Shown one piece after another: positions 13,401-25,400 of a stretch of 64,000 nt of DNA. Both the position numbers and the translations under genes were made by a program. Numbering within the stretch: position 1 is the stretch's first letter; each line of letters begins with the position of its first letter. Source of the DNA: Apostichopus japonicus (Eukaryota > Echinodermata > Holothuroidea > Aspidochirotida > Stichopodidae). The notes beneath the pieces were generated by a model. It saw only the letters and a list, made by a program, of their open reading frames with translations, had not been told where the DNA came from and ran no database searches. The stretch is taken from the NCBI RefSeq assembly GCF_037975245.1, contig NC_092568.1, positions 34,196,501-34,260,500 on the forward strand. Reading direction: 5' to 3'.

Positions 13401-16400
13401 TCAGGAAGGTCCACTATCGACATGATATTCTCTGTGAGACAGCTCCAAGAAAAGTGCAGGGAACAGCAACAACCACTATTCCTAGCTTTCGTCGACCTTA
13501 CCAAGGCTTTTGATCTTGTTAGCCGCAGTGGACTCTTCAAGCTGCTGCAGAGGATAGGATGTCCTTCAACACTCCTCAGCATCATCATGTCCTTCCATAC
13601 AAACATGAAGAGCACAGTCATCTTCAATGGCAGCACATCCAAACCCTTTGAGACCAAAAGTGGAGTTAAGCAGGGCTGCGTGCTTGCGCCAACCCTGTTC
13701 GGAATATTCTTCTCTCTGCTTCTGTCGTATGCCTTCCAGACCTCTACTGATGGGATCTATATCCACACCAGGCACGATGGCAAACTGTTAAACCTAGCCC
13801 GTCTGCGAGCCAAGACCAAGATCACTCGTGTTCTGATAAGGGAGTTGCTGTTTGCTGATGATGCAGCTTTTACCAGCCACACCGAAGAGGGACTCCAGCA
13901 TCTTATGGACTGCTTCTCCCAGGCATGCAGAGAATTTGGCTTAACCATCAGCATAAAGAAAACAGAGGTCATGGCACAGAACACTTCATCTATTCCAGCA
14001 ATCAGGATCCTTGACGCAACACTTGTAGTAGTGGACAACTTCAAATATCTGGGCTCTCTGATGTCAAGCATCTTGTCCCTGGATGGTGAGATCAACGGGC
14101 GCATTGGAAAAGCAGCCACAGTGATGTCTAAACTCAACACCAGAGTCTGGACGAATAAGAACCTGACGCTGCACACCAAGCTCAAAGTCTACCAAGCATG
14201 TGTTCTCAGTACGCTTCTCTATGGCAGCGAGACTTGGACAACATATACCAGGCAAGAACACCGACTAAATGCTTTCCATCTCAGATGCCTCCGCAAGATC
14301 ATGGGCCACACATGGGAGGACAAGGTCACCAACAACGATGTTCTGTGCAAGGCTAGGTCAACATCAATCTATGCAATGCTCAGTGAACGTCGGCTACTCT
14401 GGCTTGGACACGTCTCCCGTATGGACAAAGGACACATCCCCAAGGACCTACTGTATGGTCAGTTGGAGTGTGGCACAAGATCCACAGGTCGCCCACAGCT
14501 TAGCTTCAAGGACTTGTGCAAAAGGGATCTCCTGTCAGCCCACATGGACATCAACACCTGGGAAGACATAGTAGTAGATCGCCCCTCCTGGAGACATGAA
14601 GTGAAACAGGGAATACATAGAGCAGAGCAAGACAGAAGAGAGCAGCAAGATCTCAAGCGCCAAAGAAGGAAGGAATCTAGCTCTAGCTCAAAAGAAGATA
14701 CCATCCATGTCTGCACTGACTGTGCTAAGGACTGCCACTCAAGGATAGGCCTGTACAGCCACCGCAGACACTGCTCGAAAGTAACGGAACGCAATCCATC
14801 GTCTGCACAGACGGACGGAGGCCAATGAATGAATGAATCTGTTAAACTATATGATAAATCCTCCGAAATAAAGCTAGGTTTGGTTTGGTAAGGAGAATGT
14901 GTATTTGGTATCACACAATGTTGTTTGTTAGTGTTGTTAAAGTCATGTACATGAAACTTGAAATACTTTGTAAACTTTATGATTTGAAGATATGATTTGC
15001 ATTGTTTAGGAGGCTTACCGATGAGGGTCACATCCAAGTAGCCAAGACAGTGGATAAAGAAGACACATTTGAGAAATCAGAATCCATTATAGTAAGCAGA
15101 ATCTAATCATTAAACTTTTTAATGAATGCTGTCTTATTTTTCCTTAGATAAAAATGTACAAGTTAAATTTAATTTTAAGATTTGGCCTGGTAACAGCCAT
15201 CATTTGTAAACATGACCAATGGAGGGATGATACAGGTGTTGCTCTTTTTTTACTTTGTTTCCTTAATCAACTATCAAAAGAGACTAGGTTGCATTATTTT
15301 CTCAGGAACTTAGTTTTGTGTGCGAAAAATGTGGAAAAACGGATAAATGACTAGAAAATTATTAACCAAATTTTAAAGAGAAATATAACTTTGTATATTA
15401 TTACGGAAAGATAAAAGATATACGGAAGAAATCAATAATAACGATGGCTATGTAGAATTGTATTGTTAGATGATATGCATTGTGATTGAGAGAGACTCTG
15501 AATGAACACCATATGTTACTACAAATGATTTAAAGTAATTTATATAGCACTTTAAATTTCATGTATTTTGTTAATCCATAAAATGTGAAAATATTAATAT
15601 TCTATGAACAAATAGTACTACAAACTTTTTGAAAGTGTTTAGTACCTTTTCTATTGACTTGATTCAGTATGCTATACTGCTGTGCTAGGCGATACTATGC
15701 TACATATATATCTTAGATAGGTTTATTGACTGTATAAGTTCCCTCCTCGTGGCTTTTGGAAAATTTTACAACTTGGTTCAATCTATCTTAGGTTAGATCA
15801 GAATCTCAATTTACCTTTGGTGCAATGCATTAAAAAGGAATACTGAAGATAATATAGCAAAATATCAAAGAGAGCTAGAAATATGAGAACCATGCAAAAT
15901 GAAACCAAACTCAACATTTAGCATGGAATGATTTCCCACAATTCTCCTCCTCCTATTATATGATTCTTTTTGTTAATGAATGTGCGGAGTATTTCATTAT
16001 TATATTTAGACAGAGGAAGGCAGAAGTAATATCCCCGAAGAGTCGAGTACTGAGCCAGAAAAAGATGAGAGAGAGGATTCCTCCCAAGAACAAATTATTG
16101 ATCAAGAGAAACAAGAGGAAGCTGACGAAGGTATTGGAGAAGATGAAGATGATATCAAGGAAGGGGGAAATGAGATGGGGAATGAAAGAGATGAAGAGAA
16201 GGGTGAAGGGGATGAGGCAGTCCATAGGACCAGTGGCAGAGGTTCAGCTGTGGATCCAAATAATAAGTTGTTGGTAACTTCATACCAGCCTGTGGTACTC
16301 TCATGCCATGAAGATTCTCTCATCAGGTTCTGGAATATGAAGGTAAAGTTATCATGGGGTTTGATGTTCACAAAGAAACTGGTGTACGATTGCTTCAGTG

Positions 16401-19400
16401 ATGTTTGGTTTTGTGTTACTAATATTACTGTAACCTTGTAAAACTAGAAAAAGATACTCATATAGTTATCTTTTCTGAGATGCCATTCTTACTCTCTTTG
16501 TTTATTTATTCATTTTGTTGAATCAAAGTGAAGGGAAAACAAGCTATGCATTTTAGAGAGCCAATCATTGGTTTATATGAACAAACTTCATGGTATGATG
16601 TAATGGAAGGGTTAAGGGGATGAGACAGTCAATAAGACCAGTGGCAAAGGCTCAGCTGTGGACCCAGATAATAAGTTGTTGGTAACTTCATACCAGCCTG
16701 TGGCTTATATCCAGCCTTGACTTTGTTTTACTATTGTTCCAAAGATGCTAGGTAGGCCTTCTCTTTTGTAACTTAATATAATAGCTGTATTTGTACCCTG
16801 CAGCACCAGACAAATATTCTTCTCTCCCCCCCCCCCAAAAAAAAAACCAAACTAAGAATGTAACATCATTCATTTTCAGCTTCACAGGCATTAGTAAACT
16901 TTGCTCATCCCAGCATTCCAGTGACTTTTGCCCCCTTACTGATCTGCAAGCAAAATGACTTTCTGTTTCTGCTGCCTAAATGTTACTAAATGTCTTTAAG
17001 AAGGAGGACTGCCTATCAGTGACAACATTTTGGTTTGGAAAAAAAAAATTGCAACATATTGAAAGCAAGATAGTAAATGGTCGAGCAGTTATAATTCACT
17101 TATTGTATTTTTTGTTTCTTATAAACAGGGGGATTTGTTGCAAGAAATCAGTGCCATGACTAGACGGCATGGTACACCTGTAACAGCAGCGTGTGCTGAT
17201 AAGGACTGTAACACCATCATTACTGGTGATCAAAGTAAGAACTTCTTGCTATAACTGTCAAACTTAGGGTATTGTGATTTCAATGATAGGATAGCTTCAA
17301 GTCAGAAAGATTATTTACTCTGCAGGTATTCAGTGGCATATCATCTACAACATCTATGGATAAATCTTGTTGCTTTGGCAACCATTGCTTCATACTTTTT
17401 TTCTACTTTATTCCAGTTATACATGGGCAAAATTGTGCACAATTTGTGAAGATAAAAGTGTAGCAAAATGCATTTTGTGATAACATTGTTTTCACTATTC
17501 CATGCTTAGTTACCATAGCAAAGATACAAAGTAGTAAATGTTCTGTACTTTGTATTGTACCAATTAGACTTTGTGATTTTGAGTGTATTTTCTTGAAAAC
17601 ATTTCTAACACAAAAGGTGACTCTCCGTTCTAAATTGATATTTCATTTGCATAAGACAGTTTAAATGTAGGGTAGATAAGAAATGTCTGGCCTAGATTGG
17701 CTGACTGTGGCCTTCACTGCATTTCCGACTGTTGAATATGAATAACTATTTTGCATCATAAAAGAGAAAGACTAGTACTATTCATTATCAAGTTCAAGAA
17801 GGTAGTATTTTGAGAGGTTTATGGGATGTGGTTATTACTGTGTGAGATTTTGTCTTTTTCTGATAAGAGAATTCTGAGTTTGCAGATCAGTTTTAAGACG
17901 TTGGATCTTACTGAATATTGTTAGCAGTGTGTTGTAGTTACTGTACATATATATAATAAAAATTAAAAGGCCCAATGTATTTAAGTAATTAGAGGTCTAG
18001 TGTTATAAAATGCCTTCTGGGATACCTGAATGTATTGAATCACAGATTATTATATACTGTCAGTGGATTTACTTTAAAGGGTTTTGTTTTCTCATTTTTG
18101 TTTTTTTTGTTCTTTATTTATTTTACAGAGGGTTACATCACGATATGGGGTGTATCAGACTTCCTACAAAACACAGATTCTGAGGAACAGGTAAGATATT
18201 TATCTCATTTGCAAACCACTTTCAAATCAATCCTTTGAATTATTATAGATGAAGTGTTGCCATTTGTAGCAAGGTAACTAATATTTGATATATTGACATT
18301 TGGTAGTCTTGACTGAGGAGAGTTGAAAGTGGGTAGAGAAAGTTTCTTCAGGTTTATAAATCAAGTTTCAAATACTGATATTTCTCATTCTAATCTTTTA
18401 GGGAGTGATCGAACAAGTAGTTAGTTGGAGGGCTCATCTCAGTAAGATAGTCTCTTTGGTCTTCATCAATCACATGAAGGTTATTGTTTCTGGGTCTGTT
18501 GATGGATCTGTTAGGTGAGTATCAACTGCATTAAACTTCTAGATTGACAATTTAACTGTAAGAAAATAACATTAATTTGTAACACATATTTGTGTTGTGA
18601 AATTCAAGTGCTACTATTTGCATTGAAATGTAGGTTAAAAATTAATGATTTTTTTATTGATTTAGTATTTGGTGCTTTTAAGTGGGTTATTATTCATACT
18701 TTTAACTGACTGCAATATTCTCGTACTGTCCAATAGAATATGGAACCTGTAACCATGGCTACTAATTCATGTACATGCAACCATATACAGAGCAATATTA
18801 AATGCATGAGCATACAGTACAGTACCGCTCACGTATCACTCCGCGTAGACGTATACTCTACGTTTCTCTACGCGATTAAGATGTTATACGTTTCTGTACG
18901 CAACTTTCTACGCGGCGTCTACGCGGCGTCTACGCCGTGTCTATGCAGCTTAGGGCTTCGCTCTAGTGCCCCTGAATAGGGATTATTACGCGCGTAAAGA
19001 CGTACAATCTCGTATAATCTGTAAACGTAGTGTGTTCACAGCCGCTTTACATAGCAGAGCTTCTATGGGTTAGAATAAACTGTGATGAAGAAAAGAGTCG
19101 GTAAACTCAGTATCACACCAAGCCCAATTAATAACTTTCCAAAATATTCAACCACTGAGTTAGCATATACTTAACTTTAAGCCGATAAGAATAAGAGCAA
19201 CAAAGATAACAGCGCTACTAGGAGCACAAACGATCGATACAATCAGTGCAAAAACTTTAGCAAGGAAACTATATTAATTACGACAATGTGCCCCAGTCTG
19301 TTACTATTTATACGAGTTCCTCCCGTTAGGCATTAAATTGAATGTAGGTAACAATCTATGAGAACTAAGTAGGCGGCCTTGGCCGATCCTACCTCTTACA

Positions 19401-22400
19401 AAACCATGATAACCTTAAATGAAAAAAAACTTCTTAATACATTGAGATTCCAATTACTAGTCAAAAATATTTTCTGAAGAAAAACTTACGATATTTGTCA
19501 CAAATATTGATGCTTAGATAAGTGCTTCCTCGCAATCAACGAGCCGTCCCGAAATTCGCTCCGCTTACGTAAAACTTCTATATATATCACACGTGGAAAA
19601 AACCCGAGTATTTACACACATAATTCCCATTGACATTGTTTACGGAGCATAAGTAGGTCATCGACATTCGAACTTGCCCAAGTTCATCGCACCATGGGAA
19701 CGACACAACACATTGAACATGATGGTACATTTTCCCGCCATCTGGACGCCGAGTGTAAATTTTGGTGTAATATGCAAGTTATTAATGGTACTGTGCTGTG
19801 CGGTTAAAACTTAAACTATTGCGACACACACAAATTTTGGGAAGCTGTTGTAGAAGTAACTTTTGTATCAAATGTAAAGTACTGTACGGTACTATAATTT
19901 ATAAAAGACGATATTCTTCAGGTGGTAAGGAAAAGGGGTGTTTCGGTGAACTCAGTCTCTTTGTATAGTATTTGGATACTTAAATGACCATGTACATGTA
20001 GTTTCTATTTCTCTTTAAGTAAGCTCTAGCCTACTTAGTATTTTTATCCTTTGTGGATCTTTATTGGAATAAATACGAAATGTATTGCTTGATGCCAGTA
20101 TTTAACGGTAATCATTTCTTAAATTGTTGACTGAGCTTCAAAATCCATTTTCAAAAAAGTATGTTTTCATGAAGATTTTATAAAATCGACAAATAGCTAG
20201 GGTAGGAAAATATTAAATTAACCACATTAACGAAAGTTGTTCTATCCAAATAAATTACGAAATATTTTTAAAGGATAGCTTAGATTTCTTGTTATCCGAA
20301 TAGAGACTTGGGAATCAGGAAAAAGGAGGCCCCTTGCGCAGATGAGAAACATGTTTTGTTTTAACCGGCCCTGCTTCAAAGTTGTTGGGTGGAAGTTTTT
20401 TTTCTTTTCATTCTGTTGGAACCAACGGTAAATAATGTAAAAAATTGACACAAGAAACGCTTAGTAATACTTTCTTATTTCTTCAAAATGTTGCCAACTA
20501 TTCAAAGTAAACTTATACTCCGTGGAACATAACCTCTACAACTGAAAAAAAAGTAGGGAAAAGAAACACTGAATAGAAACCCATTTAACAAAAAACAGTT
20601 ATAAGTTCTATGCCAGCAAACACTTTACCTGCGTCCTCTTCGCTGCTAGGTGAATATCACGTCTTAAAAACTACGATTTAAGAAACGGCTGTTTAAAACA
20701 TCTCACTAATTCTTTCGGCGACTTTAATCATATTCATTGAGCACAATAGCATTTTCTGCGTATAAACTCGTGCAGGGATTATACGAGGTGTCTACGCGGC
20801 GTCTACGCGGCCATTTGTTTGTCAACGAGTTTATACGCGATTGTACGTGTTTATACCTCTTTATACGATTCTGTGCGCGTACACATGTCTATTTACACAA
20901 AGCCATCATGACAACAGCTGGTGTTGTGATGTACAAGTGGTCCACTATCCTCCAAACTTATGGCCCTCAAATTAACAAAAACATTCAGTGCCCTCACTTA
21001 TTCCTTGCCTTCAAACTAGAATGACAATTTTATTTCTTTGAATGCCCATGTAAGACTATATTATGTGTGACCATGTATACGGTTTTCATTATCTTGAGTA
21101 TCCATGTTTACTGTTTTATAATTCTGCATACCCATGTGTACTGCTTTGATGATTTTGTGTACCCATCTGTTCTGCTCTGATTAGTTTTGTGTGCTCATGT
21201 GCACTACTTTCATTATTTTGAATACCCATATGTACTGCTGTCATTATGTTGGGTGTCCATGTGTACTACTTTGGTTATTTTGTGTGCCTGTGTTTTGTGC
21301 TTTGATTATTTAATTTGTCCAAGTGTACTGATTTCATTATTCTGCATGACCATGTGTACTGCTTTCATTAATTTGAGTATCCATCTGTACTGGTTTATTT
21401 TGTGTGCCCATGTGTTCTGCTCTGATTATTCTGCATGCCCATGTGTACTGCTTTCATTAGTTTGAGTATCCATGTGTCCTGTTTTGATTACTTTGTGTGC
21501 CCATGTGTACAGATTTCATTATTCTGCATGCCCATGTGTACTGTTTTCTCATATGTCCTGAGATCTCTTAAGTATCTATGAATACTGTTATATATTCTCT
21601 CCAGGGTGTGGTATGCTGGAGAGTCTCAATGTGGTCATTTCATGGGTTTCTTCAACCAACACCGACCATGGAACTATCCCAGTGTGGAGAGGAGCAGCAC
21701 TCCTCTTCTTCCTTATGACATCACCGAGAGACCTCTCAGACAAGCCAAGCATGTCAACGACAGGAAGACAAAACAGAAGAGCTTTGACTATCCACTGATA
21801 TTCACAGATACAAAGTAAATTAAGAAACACTTTCTATTCTTAGACTGCTCATAGCATATTTCTGCTAATTCTATCAAGGAAGAGTATTAAAATTCAACTG
21901 GTTTTGCATGGAACATCTGCAGTTTACATAAGTTTATGAATATTCAATTCCTTTTGTTGTGTTAATCAGATATGTAATATCCAAGGAAAGTCCATTAGTT
22001 TGCAGTACAGGTATCAACTTGAATGGCCTATCTCTAGAATATTGTCCTATTGTAGAAGAAGAGCACAATAGTTGTATTTCTTCAAGTTGAGAAAAAGAAA
22101 TCATTCCTAACCATTTATCCAAACAATTTCTTTGCCATAGTCAGCATTTATAATGTGTTGCCAAGCACAGTATAAAAGACTGGGTTGGAATGTTTCAGTT
22201 GGTTTCTATGGAAACTGCATTTATTAGTAAATATGTAGCTAGATGCAAACTTGCTGGTATAAAATATGTCACATAAACTTCCTCAAAATGACTTCCACTT
22301 GTATGTTTTACAAGAAATATTAGCAGAATCTCGAGGGATATGTAGGTTTCATGTAGTATTGTAAATACTAGCTGTTACTAGCAGAATCTCAAGGGATGTC

Positions 22401-25400
22401 TAGGTAGTATGCAGTATTGTGAATTCTAGCTTGTTACTAGCAGAATCTGGTCGGATATCTATAGGTTGTATGTAGTATTGTAAATACTAGCTCGGCCTTT
22501 TGGCTAAGATCATGTGTAGTATCTGTTCCCTTTCGAGGGGAATGGTGATGCACACCCGACGATGATCACACAGTCACAGTCCTGATGCAAGGGACTGGGG
22601 CTGAGAGCGGATCAGTCGTTTGGTAGTTTGGTTTCGTGCCCAGGTTCTTTCCTGGGCGACTTTTCCTTAAAAAAAAAATACTAGCTGCTACTAGCAGAAT
22701 TTTGAGGGATGTTGCATGTAGTATTGTATACAGGCCTCAACAAATACGGTCGCCAACTCGCCAATGGCGACTAGAATTTTGCGACTGGCAAGCAAAAAAT
22801 GCATTACGCTCGACATTTTGGCGAGTGGCTCATTCGCTTACTGCCTAACAGCTCTGTTTCACCAGCTCGAAACTAATTTGATACTAATAGCTCAAACTAA
22901 ATGATGCACGATAGTTGTAACCGAAATGGAAAACTACAAACTTAAATAAATGCGTTACGACCACTCAACAGGGGGTACCTTGTGTGTACGATCGGTACAA
23001 ATGAAAACAATGTTGTCAGTAGGTTAACCGCAATCGCGCGAAAAGGCCTACCTGACATGTCAATACGTAAAACATTGTATCCCAATTCACAAGTCAGTAA
23101 TATGCATAGCTTTGGCTTTTTTTCCACAAACTTTCAGTTCTGTTACCAAATTGTTGACCCTTATAATGGCCAGCAAGAAAAGACGAAACTTTGAATTCAT
23201 TGGGTGTTAAAGAACTTGGGAGGATGGCTGATCATTGTAGTACTTTGCTCCTAAATGATCAGAACAACCCAGATGGCTTGAAGAAATAAAGGAGGAAATT
23301 GAAAAAGAGTGGGCTCAACTCAAGTCTCAAGTCAGTTGCCAAAATATTCCATTTGGTCCCCTATCCCAGCTTGTAATCCAGGATGGCTGCAGCTATCCTC
23401 TTGTTGTCTGAATTATTTAAAGTAATGGTGGTTCTGCAAATGAGTTCTGCAGCTTGTGAAAGGGGATTCTCAACCATCAAAAGAATCAAAACTTCACACA
23501 GAACACTTTTCTTGCTCCAGACTATAAAGGACTTAATGCAAATTTCTGAGAATGGCCCGTCCATAACAGATTTCAATTCAGATTTATTCATTTTCCCAAA
23601 GATAAATAAGCAAGCAGTATTCGCGGGAACCTTTGCAAAAACAGAATGTGTGCTATAAAAAGAAAAAAAAAGGCCCGCGTATTTTCACATATCACAATGT
23701 AACTGCTGTCTGAGCTTTGTTGTTTCTTTCTTCATCAGCAACAGTAAATGTATATATTCCTATAAGAAAGTTTATTGAGAGTGAACTTGAAGCAAGTCCA
23801 AATCGCATTTATGTTCAACGACCAATGTCAATGGGAGATAACTGTGTAAAAGCGCTCACTATTTTTACGTGCATTATGTGCAGAGATTTTTCAGGTGCGG
23901 TGACTTTTTACGACCTGTAGTAATACGAACTGAACTTTCAAGGGAACAAACGTTAACTAATAATTTTGCCAAAATAACATTACATATCTCGAAATGATCA
24001 ACAGGAAGTTTCTTGGATTCATTTTTAGTCCAAAAAACTTGATAATTCTCGAGACCTGACCAGTGAAAGCGGCAAGTCGGACACTTGGTAATCGATCGAT
24101 AATAATAATAATATTGTCAGTACCAAGCATTATCTTAACTTGTTAACGAAACTAACATAACACATACACCGATACAGCAGTCTGATGTCATGTCCAGTGA
24201 AAGTTACAGATGGTCAGCCGTGCCATTGCTTATTATTGTGGTCACTTTTACAAAGCAAGTCATAAACAATGCTTACAATGTTTCACCATTTTATATTTTC
24301 ATGAATGCATGTTTTAAACACTTTTGACGCAGCACAATTTAAATAGATCGTTTTTGCTGTAAACAACTTACAGTAACACTATACCGCGATATCCTAAGTA
24401 AGGCCATACTACCTAGGTTTATATCACACAAACACTTTGCAAGAAAAAATGGCGAGTAAATTTAACGTTTTGGCGAGTAGAATTTTAGACTCGGTCGCCA
24501 GTTGGCGGGTAGTTTTAAAAATATTTGTCGAGGCCTGATTGTATATACTAGCTGTTACAAGCAGATTCTTGAGGGATGTCTAGGTTGTATGTAGTATTGT
24601 AAATACTAGCTGTTACTAGGAAATATAATTTAAGTGCTGTGTAAGCTTGAAAATGGACACATGGTCCCACATTACTTTTCACAACATTTGTGACGTTTCA
24701 GAAATGAACTAAAATATGGATATTACCAAGTATCAAGTAGTAAACATAGTAATATAGACCATGACACATTTGTGTGCCAAGTACATGGAGCTGTTTGTCT
24801 ATGACACTTTATTAAGTTTAGTATTCAGAATATGTAAGATAGTAATTAATCTGTGAAACTAGGCAAGCAAGCCACACTGTATTGCTTTAAAACTTTGTTT
24901 ATTCTCTGTTTTCTAACATGTTTTAATATGTGTTACATAATGAACAAATTTTGTACTTTACCTATTTCATCTTTTTGCAAATTTATTTAATTTAGTTAAC
25001 TCAAGTGGAAGTACATATATTATAACTGTTTTCATCCTGTTTGTCTCCTAGGTGGAAACCTTTCCGAAGGTCTGCGTACATTGATCATCCAGTAAGAAAG
25101 GCAGATCCTGTGGACAAGAAGTTCTTCAATGCTTTAGAGAAACCGCACTTTTACAACGACCACCTACAGAGCTGTAAGACAGGCGATATGCGACTTGGTG
25201 CAGTATTTAGGGCCTTACCTGTCTACAGGGTAATTACATGTTGCCAATCTGATCGGTCAAGCATTCTTCGTAGAAAACTGTCAACTGTAAAATTTCATCA
25301 AATCAATTTAAGTTAGCTTTTTGTAAATAATCGATGGCAAGTGTTGAGCACATGCAAATTAATTAATATTTACAAATATGCAATAACCCAGGAAATGTGT

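Larger units (their letters stand above)
22318..24612. repeat. 58-bp minisatellite split by two insertions
   Basis: Units of ACTAGCTGTTACTAGCAGAA, TCTCGAGGGAT, and GTAGTATTGTAAAT recur at 22318-22492, 22676-22730 and 24538-24612, giving about five copies. The gaps between these pieces are exactly the U2-headed retroposon and the hAT element, so the array predates both. Confidence 0.88.

Noticed and set aside
21187-21465. 92-codon frame rich in Cys/Val/Leu
   Set aside because: Translation of the 31-bp minisatellite within a WDR64 intron.
22491-22678. Functional U2 snRNA gene
   Set aside because: Only the first ~38 nt match U2. The Sm site and the 3' stem-loops of U2 are absent, and the A tail with TSD shows retroposition.
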